From Nocardia sp. BMG111209 (lineage in GTDB: Bacteria > Actinomycetota > Actinomycetes > Mycobacteriales > Mycobacteriaceae), in NCBI RefSeq assembly GCF_000381925.1, contig NZ_KB907307.1, positions 1,054,001 through 1,118,000 of the forward strand: a stretch of DNA of 64,000 nt. Reading direction: 5' to 3'. The stretch's first letter is position 1; the number at the start of each line of letters is the position of its first letter. Made by a program: the position numbers and the translations under genes. Under the pieces are notes generated by a model. That model worked only from the letters and a program-made list of their open reading frames with translations. It searched no databases and was not told the origin of the DNA. Of this stretch, positions 35,201 through 46,462 are shown piece after piece.

Positions 35201-38200
35201 AGGTGGATCCGGCGGAGTTGCTGGCCGCCGCGCGGCAGCAGCTGCCGGGCTACATGGTCCCGGCGGCGGTCACGGTGCTGGATTCGGTGCCGACCACCCC
35301 GGCCGGCAAGGTGGACCGCAAGAATCTGCCCGCGCCGGTGTTCTCCGCGGCGGGCCCGACCCGCGCGCCGGAGACCGAATGGGAGCTGCGGGTCGCGACG
35401 GTGTTCGCCACGGTGCTCGGCCACGCGGTGCCCGGCGCGGAGGACAGTTTCTTCGACGCCGGCGGTAATTCGCTGCTGGCGACCCGGCTGACCGCCGCGC
35501 TGTACGACGAATTCGGTGTCGACCTGCCGGTGCGGGTGATCTTCGACGCGCCGACGATCGCCGGTGTGGCGGCCCGGCTGGCGGAGGCGCCGCGGGCCGA
35601 GCGGGTGGCCCTGGCCGCGCGCAACCCGCGTCCGGCGCGGATCCCACTGTCGCTGCCGCAGCAGCGGGTCTGGTTCCTCAACCGGTACGCGCCCGAATCC
35701 AGTGCCTACAACATCGCTTTCGCGATCCGCATCGACGGCGATCTGGACGCGCCGGCGCTGCGGGCGGCGCTCACCGACCTGGTCGACCGGCACGAGGTGC
35801 TGCGCACCCTGTTCCCTGAGGATCGTTCCGGCGCTTACCAATTGGTGCTCGACACCCGCCGCTGCATGCCGGTGGTGGAACCGATCGCCGCCGACGAGGA
35901 GGGCGCGCGGCTGGCGCTGCGCACGCTGGCGCAGCGCGGATTCGACCTGACCCGGGAGATCCCACTGCGAATCCGGTTGCTGCGCATCGGTTTGGAGCGG
36001 CACGTGCTGGGTGTGGTGCTGCACCACATCGCCGCCGACGGCTGGTCGCTGGCGCCGCTGACCCGGGATCTGGCCACCGCCTACGCCGCCCGCCGCGGCG
36101 GCGCGTCCCCGGCGTGGGCGCCGCTGCCGGTGCAGTACGCGGATTTCAGTCTGTGGCAACGGGATTGCCTCGGCGACGAGGACGATCCGGGCAGCCCGGC
36201 CGCGGTGCAGCTGCGCTTCTGGCGCGAGACGCTGGCGGCGCTGCCGGAGGAACTGCCCCTGCCCTACGACCGGCCGCGGCCGATGGAGCAGAACCACCGC
36301 GCCGGGACCGTGCGGTTCGCGGTGCCCGCGACCGTCCAGCAGCGGCTGCGGGAGCTGGCCCGCGCCGAAGGCGTCAGCGTGTTCATGGTGCTGCGCTCGG
36401 CGCTGGCGGTGCTGTTGCGCGCGGTCACCGGCGGCCGCGACGTGGTCGTCGGCACCCCGGTCGCCGGGCGTGGAGACAGCCGCCTCGACGAGTTGGTCGG
36501 CATGTTCGTCAACACCCTGGCGTTGCGGTCGCGGGTGGATCCGGACCGGACCTTCCTCGAGCAGATGCACGCCGATCGCGACGGCGAACTGGCCGCGATG
36601 TCGCATGCCGAGCTGCCGTTCGAGCGGGTGGTGGAGGTGCTGTCGCGCGACGGCCGCTCCGGTGGACCGGGCGCGCCGCTGTTGCAGGTCGCGCTGACCG
36701 TGCAGGACGGCCCGGCGCCGACGCTGGAGTTGCCCGGATTGCGGTTGCGCGCCGAGGAACTCGACATCGCGCTGGCGAAATTCGATCTGGAGTTGCGGGT
36801 GCTGCCGGCCGGTCGCGGCGGCGGCGCCGATCTGGCCTTCGAATTCGTCTACGCGGCAGAGCTTTTCGAGGCCGACACGGTCCGTACCCTGGCCGAGCGG
36901 CTGGCGCTGGTACTTGCCGCGGTGGCCGCCGCGCCGCGGTCGCGGGTGTGCGACATCGATGCCCGCACCGATCTCGAACGGGCCCGGTTCACCCCGGCCT
37001 ACGGGCCGGTGCCGACCCCGGCGTGCACGCTGGCCGGATATTTCACCGCCACCGCGCATCTGCACGCGGATCGGGTCGCGTTCCGCTCCGGCGCGACCGA
37101 CACCACCTACGCCGAGGCCGACGCCTACTCGAACCGGTTGGCGCGCAAGCTGATCGCCGCCGGGGTGGGCCCGGGGGACCGGGTCGCGCTCGGCCTGACC
37201 CGGTCGCTGCGCTCGGTACTGTCGGTGCTCGCGGTCACCAAGGCCGGCGCCGCGTACGTGCCGGTCGACCCGAACTATCCCGCCGACCGGGTGCGGCACA
37301 TGCTCGACGACGCGCAGTGCCGGGTCGGCCTGACGGTCACCGCCGACGCCGAGCGGCTGACCGCGGCCGCCGGTACCGGCACCGACTGGCTGCTGCTCGA
37401 CGACGCGGAGCTGATCGCGGACCTCGACGCCCGTGGCGCCGGGGCGATCGGCGACGCCGAGCGGGTGCGGCCGGTGCGGACCACGGATCTGGCGTACGTC
37501 ATCTACACCTCCGGATCCACCGGAAAGCCCAAGGGCGTCGCCGTCACCCACGCCGGGCTGTCCAACTTCGCCGACGAACTGCGCGATCGGATGCGGATCG
37601 AACGCGAGTCGCGCACCCTGCACTTCTCCACGCCGAGCTTCGACGCCGCGGTGCTGGATCTGCTGCTGGCCGTCGGCGCCGGCGCGACCATGGTCATCTG
37701 CCCGACGGATGTCTACGGCGGCGACGAACTGGCAGCGCTGCTCGAGGCCGAGGGCATCACGCACACCTTCATCACCCCGGCCGCGCTGGCCACCATCGAC
37801 GCGGACCGCTGGCCGCTGCCGCGGCTGCGCGCGCTCGCCGCCGGCGGTGAGGCGATCGGCCCGGAACTGGTCCAGCGCTGGGCCCGGGACCGCGCGATGT
37901 TCAACTGCTACGGCCCGACCGAGGCCACGGTCGCCGCCTCGATTGCCGGCCCGCTGACCCCCGGCGTCCCGGTCACCATCGGCACCCTGGTCCGCGGCGC
38001 CCGCGCGGTGGTGCTCGACGAGCGGCTGCGGCCGGTGCCGGTCGGGGTGCCCGGTGAGCTGTACGTCGGCGGACAGGGCGTGGCCCGCGGCTATCTCGGC
38101 CGGTTGGCGCTGAGCTCGACCCGGTTCGTGGCCGATCCGTTCGGTCCCGCGGGCGGGCGGCTGTACCGCACCGGTGACGTGGTCCGCTGGAACGCCGCGG

Positions 38201-41200
38201 GCGAACTGGTGTACCTGGGCCGCAGCGACCATCAGGTGAAGGTGCGCGGTTTCCGGATCGAGCTCGGCGAGATCTCCGGGGTGCTGACCGGGCATCCGGA
38301 GATCCGGTTCGCGCACACCGAGGTGCGCAGCATCGCCGGCGCGGCGCGGATCGTCTCCTTCGTGCAGCCGGTCGAGGCGGCCGCGCTGGATGTCGAGCAG
38401 GTGCGCGGCCACGTCGCAAAACACCTTCCCGCACATATGGTTCCGAGCAGCGTCACGGTGCTGGAGCGGATCCCGCTGACCCCGGTCGGCAAGCTGGACC
38501 TGGCCGCGCTGCCGCAGCCGCAGCTGACCGTCGCGGTGGCGCGGGAGCCGCAGACCGACGCCGAACGTCTCGTGGCGCAGGTGATGTCGGAGCTGCTCGG
38601 CGCCGAGGCCGTGGGCGCCGACGACAGCTTCTTCGACGTCGGCGGCAACTCGCTGCTGGCCACCCAGCTGGTGGCCCGGCTCACCGCCGCCACCGGCACC
38701 CGGCTGGAGGTGCGCACGGTCTTCACCACCCCGACCGTCGCCGGCCTGGCCGCACTGCTGGACACCGGTTCCGGCAACGGCGACGCCGGGCCGCGGCTGC
38801 GCCGCCGCACCCGCCCGCAGCGGGTGCCGCTGTCGGCGGCCCAGCGCCGGCTGTGGTTCCTGGAGCGGTTCAACGGCACCGGACCGGAGACCGAGGGCAT
38901 CTACAACGTCCCCGCGGCGCTGCGGCTGCGCGGCGCCCTGGACCCCGCGGCGCTCGAGGCGGCGCTGCGCGCGGTGCAGGTGCGGCACGAGACGCTGCGC
39001 ACGGTGTTCCCGGAACTCGAGGGCAGCGCCTATCAGCGGGTGCTGACCCCGGCCGCGGCCGCGATCACCCTCGAGGTCGCCGACGTGACCGAGGCCGATA
39101 TCGACGACGAGGTGCGGCGGTTCGCCACGCCCGGATTCGATCTCGCCACCACGGCCCCGATCCGGGCCCGGCTGCTGCGCCTGGCCCCCGCCGACCACGT
39201 CCTGGTGCTGGTACTGCACCACATCGCGATGGACGGCTGGTCGCTGGACCCGCTGGCCGCGGACCTGGCCCTGGCCTACCGCGCCCAGCTGACCGGCGCC
39301 GAGCCGGAGTGGGCCGAACTGCCGGTCCAGTACGCCGACTACACGATGTGGCAGGAGGAACTGCTCGGCGGCGAGGACGATCCGGACTCGACGATCAGCC
39401 GCCAGCTCGACTACTGGCGCGACACGCTGGCCGGCCTGCCGGAACTGCTCACCGTGCCCGCCGACCGGCCCCGCCCGCCGGCCCCGAGCTACCGCGGCGG
39501 CACCGTGGAATGCCGCCTCGACGCGCAGACCCACCGGGAACTGCAGGCCATCGCCGCCGAACACGGCGTCACCATGTTCATGGTGCTGCACGCGGCGCTG
39601 ACCACCCTGCTGCACCGGCTCACCGCCGTCGACGACATCGCCGTCGGCACCCCGATCGCCGGACGCGGACAGCCGGCCCTGGATCCACTGATCGGCATGT
39701 TCGTCGGCACCCTGGTGCTGCGTACCCGCATCGACGCCAGCGCCTCCTTCGCCGAACTGCTGCGCGCGGTGTGGGAGACCGATCTGGAGGCGTTCGCCAA
39801 CGCCGACGTGCCGTTCGAGCGGCTGGTCGAGGTGCTGAATCCGGCGCGGTCGCAGGCGCATCACCCGCTGTTCCAGGTGATGCTGTCGGTACGCAACCAG
39901 CCGGTGCGGGTCCTGGACCTGCCCGATCTGCGCATCGAGCCCGCCGATACCGATCCCGGCATCGCGAAGTTCGATCTGCAGTTCACCCTCACCGAGGAGT
40001 GGACCACCGGCGGCGAGCGGCAGCCCGACGGCATCACGGTGTCGATCGACTTCGCCCGCGACCTGTTCGACGAGCCCACCGCGACCGATCTGGGCAAGCG
40101 CCTGGTCCGGCTGCTCACCGCGGCCGCGGCGAATCCGATGCTGCCCGTGGGCGATCTGGAACTGCTCGACGCCACCGAATGGTCGAGCCTGGCCCCGGTG
40201 CGCGGCGCCATCGCGGACCGCCCGGTCACCCTCGCCGAGGTGTTCGCGAAATCGGTGGCCCTCGCACCCGAGTCGGTCGCGCTGCGCTGCGACGGCACCC
40301 AGGTCACCTACGACGCGCTCGACCGCTGGACCAACCGCCTGGCCCGGGTCCTCATCTCGCTCGGCGTCGGCCCGGAAACCCTGGTGGCCGTGGGCATTCC
40401 GCGCTCGGCGGAATCGGTGGCGGTGACCCTGGCGGTGGCCAAGGCCGGCGGCGCGTTCGTCCCGGTCGACCCGAACTACCCCGAACACCGCATCGCCCAC
40501 ATGCTCACCGATTCCGGTGCGGCGGTGGGGATCACGATGTCGGCGTACCGCGAGCGGATGCCCGCGGGGGCGAGCTGGACCGTCCTGGACGCGCCGTCGT
40601 TCCGGCGGCGGGTGCTGCGCACCTCCGACGCCCCGATCGCCGCGAGCGAACTGCGCGGCGTGGTGCGGGTGGGCCACCTGGCCTACGTCATCTACACCTC
40701 CGGCTCGACCGGCGTACCGAAGGGTGTGGCGGTCAGCCACGGCGGCCTGTCGAACTTCGCCGCCGAGACCGCCGATCGGTTCGACGTACGGCCCGGCAGC
40801 CGCGTCCTGCACTTCGCCACCCCGAGTTTCGACGCGGCGATGCTGGATCTGCTGTTCGCCCTCGGCGGCGGCGCCACGCTGGTGATCGCCCCGGCCGGGG
40901 TGTACGGCGGCGCCGATCTCGCGCGGGTGCTGTCCGAGGAACGCATCACCCACGCGTTCATCACCACCTCCGCACTGGGCACGGTCGACCCGGCCGAGGT
41001 GACCGATATGCGGCACATCCTCGTCGGTGGCGAGGCGCTGCCGCCGGATCTGGTGACCCGCTGGAACGTGCCCGGCCGCACCCTCTACAACGTGTACGGC
41101 CCCACCGAGACCACCATCGTCACGGTGATGTCGCCGCCGATGCGGCCCGGTGTGCCGATCACCATCGGCGGACCGATCCGCGGGGTGCAGTCGATCGTGC

Positions 41201-42810
41201 TCGATCCGCGGCTGCATCCGGCCCCGGCCGGCGTCACCGGCGAACTGCACCTGGCCGGACCGGCACTGGCCCGCGGCTACCTGCACCGGCCCGGACTGAC
41301 CGCGAGCCGGTTCGTCGCCAACCCGTTCGGCAAGCCCGGCGAGCGGATGTACCGGACCGGCGACCTCGTGCGCTGGCTCGAGCACGACGACCGCCGGGAT
41401 CTGGAATACGTCGGCCGCAGCGACCATCAGGTGAAGATCCGCGGGTTCCGCATCGAACTCGGCGAGATCGACGCGGTCCTGGCCGCGCATCCGGCGGTCG
41501 AATTCGTCACCACCGTGGGACACCGCACGCCCGCCGGCGCGACCGCCCTGGTCGCCTACGTGAAGCCGCGCCCCGGCACCGCCGTGACCGCCGCGGACCT
41601 CACCACGCACGTGGCCGACCGCGCGCCGAACTACATGGTCCCGCAGGCGATCGTGCTGCTGGACCGGGTACCGCTGAATCCGGTCGGCAAGCTGGACCGG
41701 TCCGCGCTGCCGACGCCGTCGTTCGGTGGCGGGCACGACTACCGCGCACCCGGCACACCGGTGGAGAAGGCGCTGTGTGCCGCGTTCGAGCAGGTCCTCG
41801 GCGTGGAGAAGGTCGGCGTCGACGACGGCTTCTTCGATCTCGGCGGCAACTCGCTGCTGGCGACCAAGGTGGTGTCGCAGGTGCGCTCGGCCGGGATCGA
41901 CCTGCCGGTGCAGGCGATGTTCGGCGATTCCACCCCCGCGGCGATCGCGGCCCGGCTCGCCGCGGAGGCCGGTGACGTGCTGGCCGCGGCCCTGCAACCG
42001 CTGCTGGCGATCCGATCGGCACCGGCCTCGGCGACCCCGCCGCTGTTCTGCGTGCATCCGGCGATCGGGCTGGCGTGGTGCTACTCCGGCCTGCTGGCAC
42101 ATCTGCCCGCCGACCGGCCCGTCTACGGTCTGCAGGCCCCGCACGTGACCGGCGCCGCCGAATCCCCGTCGATGGCGGCGCTGGCCCGGGAGTACGTGGC
42201 GCAGCTGCGCGCGGTGCAGCCGCACGGGCCGTACCATCTGCTCGGCTGGTCGCTGGGCGGCCTGATCGCCCACGAGATGGCGGTCCAGTTGCAGCAGGCG
42301 GGGGAGCGGGTCGCGCTGCTGGCCATGATGGACAGCTACGAACTGACCGACCGCTGGGTCGAGCACGCCGTCCCCGGAATCGCCGACATCATCGGCGAAT
42401 TCGGCAGCGACCTGCTCGGCGGCGACACCGATCTGGATCCGCGGCTGACCCTGCAGGACGCCGCGGAACTGCTGCACAACCGGCCCGGCCCGTTCGCCGC
42501 GCTGACGGTCGACCACCTGCAGCGGCTCTACACCGGCTACACCCAGGGCGCCGACCTCGCGCACCGTTTCCGGCCCCAGGTCTTCGACGGCGATCTGCTG
42601 TTCTTCACCGCCGCCGACGACGAGATCAACCGGGCCGACCCGGACCGCTGCGCGAAGTCCTGGACGCCCTACGTGACCGGGACCGTCCACGACCAGCTGG
42701 TGCGGTGCCGCCACTCCGGCATGACCACGCCCGAGGCGCTGGCGGTGATCGGCCCGGTCCTGCGAGAACACCTGCTCGGCAACGTCGAATCGAAGGAGCT
42801 CCGAGGATGA
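29221..42810 (+). CDS. Four-module nonribosomal peptide synthetase (C-A-T)x4-TE
   Basis: 4529 residues in one frame. Module 1: starter-type C (HHIVIDGYG at 151), A (FTSGSTG 626; FDVSVWE 671), T (Ser1019). Module 2: C (HHIAGDGWS 1203), A (YTSGSTG 1703; FDASVLE 1748), T (Ser2084). Module 3: C (HHIAADGWS 2268), A (2762; FDAAVLD 2807), T (Ser3144). Module 4: C (HHIAMDGWS 3333), A (3825; FDAAMLD 3870), T (Ser4211). Thioesterase ~4270-4520 with GWSLGG Ser4344 and His4498. No epimerisation or methyltransferase domain. My manual ten-residue codes are A1 DVWHFSLVDK (an exact serine code), A2 DALFIGMVAK, A3 DALFAGCVAK, A4 DALFLGVIVK (unassigned). The first C domain resembles EntF, so an aryl or fatty acyl starter is probably supplied in trans. 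Product: an acylated tetrapeptide starting with Ser, possibly cyclised by the TE. Coupled to the exporter genes by ATGA. Confidence 0.96.
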   Translation: MSSLATDHVDQCSSSELSAQPFALSPAQTALWYAQRIHPEVPLTIAQYVEIHGDLDVGRLLYAVERFGAEAQVNQVRLVEIDGAPHQLIDPARRSGWARLDLRHEADPRAAARSWMTAHAGAPMDLERDPLIFHAVLRVGDLDYIWYSRAHHIVIDGYGAMNATNRTAEIYTALEDRAEPSVSRADGLAEIYAGEAEYRDSDQFGADREYWTGQLTGVGAPVSLSLSPVASAAPTGDRRIAAGLVEEAVQAQLLQAAATFQVQKSAALFVAALACYVHAVTGNPDVVLSLPVSARTSKSLRRSAGVVSNVVPIRIRCDPSTTVGAVVAAVEEQITGALQHQRYRHDDIRRDCGYSRDTRGFFGPMVNIMLFHRELRFGELPGALRVLSTGPVEDLSVNLYNGTGEGIHLDFEANPQLYGDADLAAHHARFLDFVPRLLATTPDTPVAAVPVITAVEREQVLRERNSTDAAHSGGTLAGLFAERVAAAPDAVALEFEDETLTYAELDARANRLARDLIARGAGPDTVVGLAMRRSVDLVVGMYAIVAAGAAYLPLDPDHPAERIGNILAQARPVCVLTATRDELELPSGTARLDVDTLDPSAGDGSPITDADRRGPLRPDHLAYVIFTSGSTGRPKGVGVGHAAIVNRLRWMQHAYPLDGTDVVLQKTPATFDVSVWEFFWPLQIGAKLVVAVPDGHRDPGYLARVIAEKGVTTAHFVPSMLSVFVTDTDVSGCAGLRRVFCSGEALPAATVRDFHAALGDSAPELHNLYGPTEAAVDVTAWACEPTADSVPIGAPIWNTRVYVLDERLRPVPPGVVGELYLAGVQLARGYLGRPGLTADRFVADPYRPGARLYRTGDLVRWRVGGDAALEYLGRSDFQVKIRGLRIELGEIEAELLADTRIARAVCVARGSGEDAELAGYLVAAPGAEPDVEELTAALRRTLPGYMVPAHLIVLDELPLSANGKVDRAALPEPVARREPAVGAQPETEVQRRLAGIVADVLGIEAPGIDDNFFDLGANSLSAARAVGRVNAALGAGLTIRDLFESPTVRALAARFEAQNPDTASPRLVAAARPERVPLSLAQQRLWILNRFADQAAAYNMPLAVELTGPLDVAALRAGLVDVLERHESLRTTFPDTPQGPVQRVHPASEIPLTLDPIDATDADVSALATEFAGYGFDLRSQAPIRVALYATGPDRHVFLVVLHHIAGDGWSVAPLVRDLTVAVTARAEGAAPGWTPLPVQYADFALWQRELLGDETDSGSALARQLAYWRTALVELPDQLDLPLDRPRPLQRDGGAGRVEFTVPADTRRAMAALAAERGVSTFMVLHAALATLLGRMCHTGDVVIGTPIAGRSDPALDELVGMFVNTLVLRTGVEPAAGFARMLDRVREIDLDAFANADVPFERLVEVVNPVRDAGRHPLFQVMLSYDRAPEPQIALPGVSARVLPLAAGVTKFDLQLTVHEPAGADADTVLSCEFGYATDVLDETTVAGLAQRFVRLLAAAVTSPETPVGDLPLLDAREIGKLVPIIGAPAEAALTLARLFTETAQRVPDAVAVRYLGHDTTYRDLDDTSNRLARVLIENGAGPEVVVAIALPRGPAAITAIWAVAKSGAAYVPIDPDYPADRIAHMLSDSGAMLGLTDARCHAAMPDWPVRRGRHRKQYVDWLLLGSPALTAAMDRFATTPIADAERNYPLRVAHPGYLIYTSGSTGTPKAVVITHAGIASLAQEQMHLFGVTDSARTLHFSSPSFDASVLEMLLGFAAGATVVVAPAGLYGGAELARLLREEHVTHAFVTPAALATVPVDGLDELEAVIVGGDSCPEELVTTWTAGGRRMHNMYGPSEATVAATATGPMVAGRPVPIGLPVRGMRLFVLDDRLQPVPPGVPGELYLSGPGLARGYLGRSGLTGQRFPANPHGRRGERMYRTGDVVVAATTGQLRFVGRADDQVKIRGFRIELREIDHVLRAQPGVRFALTVVHTGDGGHPRLAAYVTADTEVDPAELLAAARQQLPGYMVPAAVTVLDSVPTTPAGKVDRKNLPAPVFSAAGPTRAPETEWELRVATVFATVLGHAVPGAEDSFFDAGGNSLLATRLTAALYDEFGVDLPVRVIFDAPTIAGVAARLAEAPRAERVALAARNPRPARIPLSLPQQRVWFLNRYAPESSAYNIAFAIRIDGDLDAPALRAALTDLVDRHEVLRTLFPEDRSGAYQLVLDTRRCMPVVEPIAADEEGARLALRTLAQRGFDLTREIPLRIRLLRIGLERHVLGVVLHHIAADGWSLAPLTRDLATAYAARRGGASPAWAPLPVQYADFSLWQRDCLGDEDDPGSPAAVQLRFWRETLAALPEELPLPYDRPRPMEQNHRAGTVRFAVPATVQQRLRELARAEGVSVFMVLRSALAVLLRAVTGGRDVVVGTPVAGRGDSRLDELVGMFVNTLALRSRVDPDRTFLEQMHADRDGELAAMSHAELPFERVVEVLSRDGRSGGPGAPLLQVALTVQDGPAPTLELPGLRLRAEELDIALAKFDLELRVLPAGRGGGADLAFEFVYAAELFEADTVRTLAERLALVLAAVAAAPRSRVCDIDARTDLERARFTPAYGPVPTPACTLAGYFTATAHLHADRVAFRSGATDTTYAEADAYSNRLARKLIAAGVGPGDRVALGLTRSLRSVLSVLAVTKAGAAYVPVDPNYPADRVRHMLDDAQCRVGLTVTADAERLTAAAGTGTDWLLLDDAELIADLDARGAGAIGDAERVRPVRTTDLAYVIYTSGSTGKPKGVAVTHAGLSNFADELRDRMRIERESRTLHFSTPSFDAAVLDLLLAVGAGATMVICPTDVYGGDELAALLEAEGITHTFITPAALATIDADRWPLPRLRALAAGGEAIGPELVQRWARDRAMFNCYGPTEATVAASIAGPLTPGVPVTIGTLVRGARAVVLDERLRPVPVGVPGELYVGGQGVARGYLGRLALSSTRFVADPFGPAGGRLYRTGDVVRWNAAGELVYLGRSDHQVKVRGFRIELGEISGVLTGHPEIRFAHTEVRSIAGAARIVSFVQPVEAAALDVEQVRGHVAKHLPAHMVPSSVTVLERIPLTPVGKLDLAALPQPQLTVAVAREPQTDAERLVAQVMSELLGAEAVGADDSFFDVGGNSLLATQLVARLTAATGTRLEVRTVFTTPTVAGLAALLDTGSGNGDAGPRLRRRTRPQRVPLSAAQRRLWFLERFNGTGPETEGIYNVPAALRLRGALDPAALEAALRAVQVRHETLRTVFPELEGSAYQRVLTPAAAAITLEVADVTEADIDDEVRRFATPGFDLATTAPIRARLLRLAPADHVLVLVLHHIAMDGWSLDPLAADLALAYRAQLTGAEPEWAELPVQYADYTMWQEELLGGEDDPDSTISRQLDYWRDTLAGLPELLTVPADRPRPPAPSYRGGTVECRLDAQTHRELQAIAAEHGVTMFMVLHAALTTLLHRLTAVDDIAVGTPIAGRGQPALDPLIGMFVGTLVLRTRIDASASFAELLRAVWETDLEAFANADVPFERLVEVLNPARSQAHHPLFQVMLSVRNQPVRVLDLPDLRIEPADTDPGIAKFDLQFTLTEEWTTGGERQPDGITVSIDFARDLFDEPTATDLGKRLVRLLTAAAANPMLPVGDLELLDATEWSSLAPVRGAIADRPVTLAEVFAKSVALAPESVALRCDGTQVTYDALDRWTNRLARVLISLGVGPETLVAVGIPRSAESVAVTLAVAKAGGAFVPVDPNYPEHRIAHMLTDSGAAVGITMSAYRERMPAGASWTVLDAPSFRRRVLRTSDAPIAASELRGVVRVGHLAYVIYTSGSTGVPKGVAVSHGGLSNFAAETADRFDVRPGSRVLHFATPSFDAAMLDLLFALGGGATLVIAPAGVYGGADLARVLSEERITHAFITTSALGTVDPAEVTDMRHILVGGEALPPDLVTRWNVPGRTLYNVYGPTETTIVTVMSPPMRPGVPITIGGPIRGVQSIVLDPRLHPAPAGVTGELHLAGPALARGYLHRPGLTASRFVANPFGKPGERMYRTGDLVRWLEHDDRRDLEYVGRSDHQVKIRGFRIELGEIDAVLAAHPAVEFVTTVGHRTPAGATALVAYVKPRPGTAVTAADLTTHVADRAPNYMVPQAIVLLDRVPLNPVGKLDRSALPTPSFGGGHDYRAPGTPVEKALCAAFEQVLGVEKVGVDDGFFDLGGNSLLATKVVSQVRSAGIDLPVQAMFGDSTPAAIAARLAAEAGDVLAAALQPLLAIRSAPASATPPLFCVHPAIGLAWCYSGLLAHLPADRPVYGLQAPHVTGAAESPSMAALAREYVAQLRAVQPHGPYHLLGWSLGGLIAHEMAVQLQQAGERVALLAMMDSYELTDRWVEHAVPGIADIIGEFGSDLLGGDTDLDPRLTLQDAAELLHNRPGPFAALTVDHLQRLYTGYTQGADLAHRFRPQVFDGDLLFFTAADDEINRADPDRCAKSWTPYVTGTVHDQLVRCRHSGMTTPEALAVIGPVLREHLLGNVESKELRG

Positions 42811-43820
42811 GTCTGGCCGTGGAGGTCGAGGGCCTGGTGAAGGCCTACGGCCGAGTACGGGTCCTGAACGGGATCGATCTGGCGATCCCGTCGGGAACGG
42901 TGATGGGCCTGCTCGGCCCGAACGGCGCCGGCAAGACGACCACCGTGCGCATCGTCACCACCCTGCTCAAACCCACCGCCGGCGAGGTCCGGGTCGCGGG
43001 CGTGGACGTCCTGCGCGATCCCTCGCGGGCCCGCACCCGCATCGGCCTGTCGGGGCAGTACGCGGCCGTCGACGCGAACCTGTCCGGTTTCGAGAACCTG
43101 CGCATGGTCGCCCGGCTGTACGGCATGGGCCCGCGGCGGGCGTCGGACCGGGCGACCGAACTGCTGTCGGCGCTGGGGCTGGACCACGCGGCCGGCCGCC
43201 GCGCGGGCACCTATTCCGGCGGAATGGCCCGCCGGCTGGACCTGGCCGGGGCACTGGTGGCCCGTCCGCCGGTGGTGGTGCTCGACGAACCCACCACCGG
43301 ACTGGATCCCCGCGGCCGCCTGGACATGTGGCAGGTCATCGGCGAACTCGTCGACGACGGCACGACCGTGCTGCTGACCACGCAGTATCTGGAGGAAGCC
43401 GATCTGCTGGCCGACCGGATCACCGTGATCGACCGCGGCCGAGTGATCGCGCGCGGTTCGGCGGACGAGCTGAAGACCTCGATCGGCGGCGACCGCCTCA
43501 CCGTCACCCTGGCCGCCGGCCAGGATCCGGCCCGCGCGGAACAGGTCCTGGCCCAGATCGGCATCGGCGAGCCCGGCCACGAGCCCGGCACCGACGAGGT
43601 GTCGATCGTCGTCGGCGACGGCACCCGGACCATGGTCGAGGCGCTGCGCCGCCTCGACGACGCCGATGTGGTCGTCGTCGACGCGACCGTGCACCGGCCC
43701 AGCCTCGACGACGTCTTCCTGTCGCTGACCGGCACCCCCGCCACCGACACCGCCGAATCCGGCGCGACCGGCGCCGACGATTCCGAGATCGACGACCTTG
43801 CAGAGGAGATCATGTCGTGA
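42807..43820 (+). CDS. DrrA-type ABC transporter ATP-binding protein
   Basis: 337 residues. Walker [14 protein letters not shown] near residue 35, Q-loop [11 protein letters not shown] (in the daunorubicin-resistance style), signature [12 protein letters not shown], Walker [17 protein letters not shown], and the C-terminal DrrA extension with [15 protein letters not shown]. It powers export by the permease encoded next. ATG 42807 overlaps the NRPS stop (ATGA) and its own stop overlaps the permease start (GTGA), so the three proteins are co-translated. Expected role: export of, or self-resistance to, the NRPS product. Confidence 0.94.
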   Translation: MSLAVEVEGLVKAYGRVRVLNGIDLAIPSGTVMGLLGPNGAGKTTTVRIVTTLLKPTAGEVRVAGVDVLRDPSRARTRIGLSGQYAAVDANLSGFENLRMVARLYGMGPRRASDRATELLSALGLDHAAGRRAGTYSGGMARRLDLAGALVARPPVVVLDEPTTGLDPRGRLDMWQVIGELVDDGTTVLLTTQYLEEADLLADRITVIDRGRVIARGSADELKTSIGGDRLTVTLAAGQDPARAEQVLAQIGIGEPGHEPGTDEVSIVVGDGTRTMVEALRRLDDADVVVVDATVHRPSLDDVFLSLTGTPATDTAESGATGADDSEIDDLAEEIMS

Positions 43821-44680
43821 AGTCCGCTGACGCGACGGTGGACACCAACACGTTGGCCGAGACGCCGGTGCATCCGGCCCTGCCGACCCCGCCGATGCGG
43901 TTGTTCCGCGACAGCGCCATCGTCGCCCACCGCAACCTGCTGACCATCCTGCGGGTGCCGACGCTGCTGGTGACCGCGACCATCCAGCCGCTGATGTTCG
44001 TCTTCCTGTTCGCCTACATCTTCGGCGCCTCGCTCGGCGGCGATCAGTACCGGGAATTCCTGCTGGCCGGCATCTTCACCCAGACGGTGGCGTTCAACGC
44101 CGCCTTCACCACCGTCGGCCTGGCCAACGACATGCAGCAGGGCATCATCGACCGGATGCGGACCCTGCCGATGTCGCGGCTGGCGGTACTCGCGGGCCGG
44201 ACCCTGTCGGATCTGCTGGTCAACGTGCTGGCGCTGGCCGTCATGGCCGGCTGCGGCTATGTCGTGGGCTGGCGGATCAACGACGGATTCGCCGATGCCG
44301 CACTGGCTTTCGGCGTGATCCTGCTGTTCGCGTTCGCGATGTCCTGGGTGGGCGCGCTGACCGGGCTGTTGTCGCCGAGCGTGGAGGTGGCCCAGAGCGC
44401 CGGGCTGATCTGGCTGTTCCCGCTGACGTTCGTATCGTCGGCGTTCATCTCCGCGGAGACCCTGCCCGGCCCGCTGCGCGTGGTGGCGCAGTGGAATCCG
44501 ATCACCGCGGTGGCGGCCTCGGGACGCAAGCTGTTCGGCAACGGCTCCCCGCCGTCGTTCACGCCGCCGCACGGCTGGCCCGCCGAGCACTGCGTGGCGT
44601 ACTCGATCGGCTGCTCGCTGGTGATCCTCGCCGTCGCGATCCCGTTGTCGTTGATGCAGTACCGCCGCGTCGCGCGGTAA
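43817..44680 (+). CDS. DrrB-type ABC-2 transporter permease
   Basis: 287 residues, six TM helices in the ABC-2 arrangement. Conserved parts are RDSAIVAHRNLLTILRVPTLLVTATIQPLMFVFLFAYIFG, GIFTQTVAFNAAFTTVGLANDMQQGIIDRMRTLPMSRLAVLAGRT, LTGLLSPSVEVAQSAG, FPLTFVSSAFISAETLPGPLRVVAQWNPITAV and a C-terminal helix ending LMQYRRVAR. Together with the ATPase it forms an exporter like DrrAB or mycobacterial lipid/glycopeptidolipid exporters. Last gene of the NRPS operon, followed by a strong terminator. Confidence 0.93.
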   Translation: MKSADATVDTNTLAETPVHPALPTPPMRLFRDSAIVAHRNLLTILRVPTLLVTATIQPLMFVFLFAYIFGASLGGDQYREFLLAGIFTQTVAFNAAFTTVGLANDMQQGIIDRMRTLPMSRLAVLAGRTLSDLLVNVLALAVMAGCGYVVGWRINDGFADAALAFGVILLFAFAMSWVGALTGLLSPSVEVAQSAGLIWLFPLTFVSSAFISAETLPGPLRVVAQWNPITAVAASGRKLFGNGSPPSFTPPHGWPAEHCVAYSIGCSLVILAVAIPLSLMQYRRVAR

Positions 44681-44687
44681 CACCCGA

Positions 44688-44738
44688 AACGACGAAGCCG
44701 CGCCCACCCCGGTCCGGGATGGGCGCGGCTTCGTCGTT
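44688..44738. terminator. Strong bidirectional terminator between NRPS operon and rbpA
   Basis: A perfect 19-bp stem: 44688-44706 (AACGACGAAGCCGCGCCCA) pairs with 44720-44738, 13-base loop. It lies between the permease stop (44680) and the convergent rbpA stop (44746). AT-rich stem ends on both sides give short A/T runs, fitting a two-way terminator. Confidence 0.85.
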
Positions 44739-44745
44739 CGTTCTC

Positions 44746-45084
44746 CTAGATCCGCCCGCGGCGGGTCTTGAGCAGTTCCAGACGCTCCTGCAGCAGCTCC
44801 TCGAGCTCCTCCTTGGAGCGACGCTCGAGCAGCATGTCCCAGTGCGTCCGCGGGGGCTTCACCTTCTTGGGCTCCTGGCTGGAACCCTCGAGCAGAATGC
44901 CCTCCTGGCCGTTGCGGCACAGCCAGGTCGCGGGGATCTCGGCGTCGTCGGCGAAGGGCACATCGAATTCTTCGCCGTTGTCGGTCCGGTACCGCGCCAT
45001 CCGACGCGGCGCCAGGTCGTGGTCGCGGTCGGTCTCGTAGCTCACCGCTCCGAGCCTGCTGCCTCGGAGTACGCGATCTGCCAT
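44746..45084 (-). CDS. rbpA: RNA polymerase-binding protein RbpA
   Basis: 112 residues. RbpA binds the principal sigma factor and RNA polymerase and stabilises the open complex; it is essential in mycobacteria. The sequence shows the N-terminal tail MADRVLRGSRLGAVSYETDRD, the core domain with RMARYRTDNGEEFDVPFADDAEIPATWLCRNG, and the C-terminal sigma-interaction helices HWDMLLERRSKEELEELLQERLELLKTRRG. It has one Cys, as in the mycobacterial form that does not bind zinc. ATG 45084. It is on the strand opposite to lnt, the same relative orientation as rbpA and ppm1 in M. tuberculosis. Confidence 0.97.
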   Translation of the reverse strand: MADRVLRGSRLGAVSYETDRDHDLAPRRMARYRTDNGEEFDVPFADDAEIPATWLCRNGQEGILLEGSSQEPKKVKPPRTHWDMLLERRSKEELEELLQERLELLKTRRGRI

Positions 45085-45280
45085 GGTGTGCGGTCCTCTC
45101 TAGCCTGTTCGGCAACGCCCTACGAAAGTAGAACGTGCCCTGCTATAAAACAGTTCCCGGCGATGGTCAACCCCGACATTTTACTGGGAGGTGTCACCGT
45201 GCGGTTGCGGCGACCCCATTCGGCGATCGGGTCGGCGTGCCGCCAGCGTAATGGTTTCGTTCCGGTTAAGGTGTCGGACC

Positions 45281-45607
45281 ATGCCGCGCCGTCTGCTGCT
45301 GTCCTGCCTGTGGTGTGGGCGGGAGATCGCCGAATCCGACGTCGGCCGTCGCCGTCGATACTGCCGCCAGTCCTGCCGGCAACGTGCCTACGAGCACCGT
45401 AAGGGGTTGGAGGGCACCGGAATTCCCGACGACGCGGTGGTGCTCAGCGCCCAGGAGGCCGCCGATCTGGCGGACCGCTGGTTCGCCGCCCGCTGCGCCG
45501 CCGAGGATGTCGCCATCGCCGTCGCCGAGGGCGCCGACGCGCGGGAACTGGCCGTGCTCACCACCGCGCTGGTCTCGCTGACCAAGGATGCCGAGCGATT
45601 GCGCTGA
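45281..45607 (+). CDS. Conserved hypothetical protein with N-terminal zinc-ribbon-like cysteines
   Basis: 108 residues. MPRRLLLSCLWCGREIAESDVGRRRRYCRQSCRQRAYEHR contains CxxC...CxxxC, likely a small zinc-binding domain as in proteins that resemble the conserved CGRxI...YCSxxCRQRAYR family. The rest is an acidic helical region (LSAQEAADLADRWFAARCAAEDVAIAVAEG). Divergent from rbpA across 196 bp that contain no other feature I could recognise. Function unknown; nucleic-acid binding is a reasonable guess. Confidence 0.78.
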   Translation: MPRRLLLSCLWCGREIAESDVGRRRRYCRQSCRQRAYEHRKGLEGTGIPDDAVVLSAQEAADLADRWFAARCAAEDVAIAVAEGADARELAVLTTALVSLTKDAERLR

Positions 45608-45622
45608 CCCGCACCGGCCGGG

Positions 45623-46330
45623 TCAGCGCGGACCCCAGTCGAGCCGATTCTCCGGCAGCGGCTGCGGGGCGTCGACATCCACGCCCCGCGCCGCGAACCA
45701 CGGCACCGGATCCATCCGGTCGCCGCGCTCGTCGGCCCAGACCTCGTAGTGCAGATGCGGTCCGGTGGAGAACCCGCGGTTGCCGACCGTCGCGATGACG
45801 TCCCCGGCCCGTACCGGCTCACCGACATCGACGAGGATCCGGTCGACGTGCCCGTAGACGCCGATCGTGCCGTCGTCCTGCAGCATCCGCACCCACAGCC
45901 CGAATCCGGCGGCGGGACCGGCCTCGACCACCACCCCGTCGGTCACCGCCGCGATCGGCGTGCCCAGCGTCTCGCCGAAGTCGATCCCGGCGTGCAGCAC
46001 ACCCCAGCGCATCCCGAAGTACGAGGTCGGCATCCCGGCCACCGGCCGTACCGTGCGCGGCCGGAAGTCCCGGGCCTGCTCGAGCAGCGCATCCGGCGCC
46101 TCCGCGGGCGGATCGTCCAGCGGCCGGGTGGCCACGACCAGCGTGTGCCCGGCCGTCTCCAGACCGCCGGTGCGACCGGTGCCGTGGCGATCCGCCGCCA
46201 CCAGCGCGGTCACCGACGCGCCGACCACCGCGACGGTGAGGGCCATCGCCCGGGCGGTCGCCCGCGGCCGGGGCGACCTCAGCACCGGCACCGGTCTCCG
46301 CGCACACCCGGCAGCGCTCCCCGCAAACAT
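45623..46330 (-). CDS. M23-family peptidase (LytM-like), membrane-anchored
   Basis: 235 residues from ATG 46330. An Arg-rich N-terminus precedes a single TM/signal-anchor (AMALTVAVVGASVTALVAA), then an extracellular M23 domain with zinc ligands in LHAGIDFGETLGTPI (HxxxD), VYGHVDRIL and HLHYEVW (HxH), plus the GDVIATVGNRGFSTGPHLH loop. All key residues are present, so it may be an active peptidoglycan endopeptidase. The frame is open to 46390, so the start could be longer. Confidence 0.87.
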   Translation of the reverse strand: MFAGSAAGCARRPVPVLRSPRPRATARAMALTVAVVGASVTALVAADRHGTGRTGGLETAGHTLVVATRPLDDPPAEAPDALLEQARDFRPRTVRPVAGMPTSYFGMRWGVLHAGIDFGETLGTPIAAVTDGVVVEAGPAAGFGLWVRMLQDDGTIGVYGHVDRILVDVGEPVRAGDVIATVGNRGFSTGPHLHYEVWADERGDRMDPVPWFAARGVDVDAPQPLPENRLDWGPR

Positions 46331-46462
46331 CGTGTGAACATCACAGCGCGGCAACGTACCAGCCGAGGCGTCACGGCGAGATAACGACACGCAGATCAGA
46401 ACCGGTGCTACCGCTACGGGAAGTGCGAACGCAGCTTGTTGCTGTCCGTTCGCTGTGGCGGA

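Noticed and set aside
33322..42771. A 3149-residue open frame on the minus strand, antisense to the NRPS
   Set aside because: His/Arg/Gly-rich composition with no domain; it mirrors high-GC codon usage of the NRPS on the other strand.
42000..42810. An epimerisation or reductase domain at the NRPS end
   Set aside because: The terminal domain has GWSLGG and a distal His, so it is a thioesterase; no E-type motifs were seen in the C domains.
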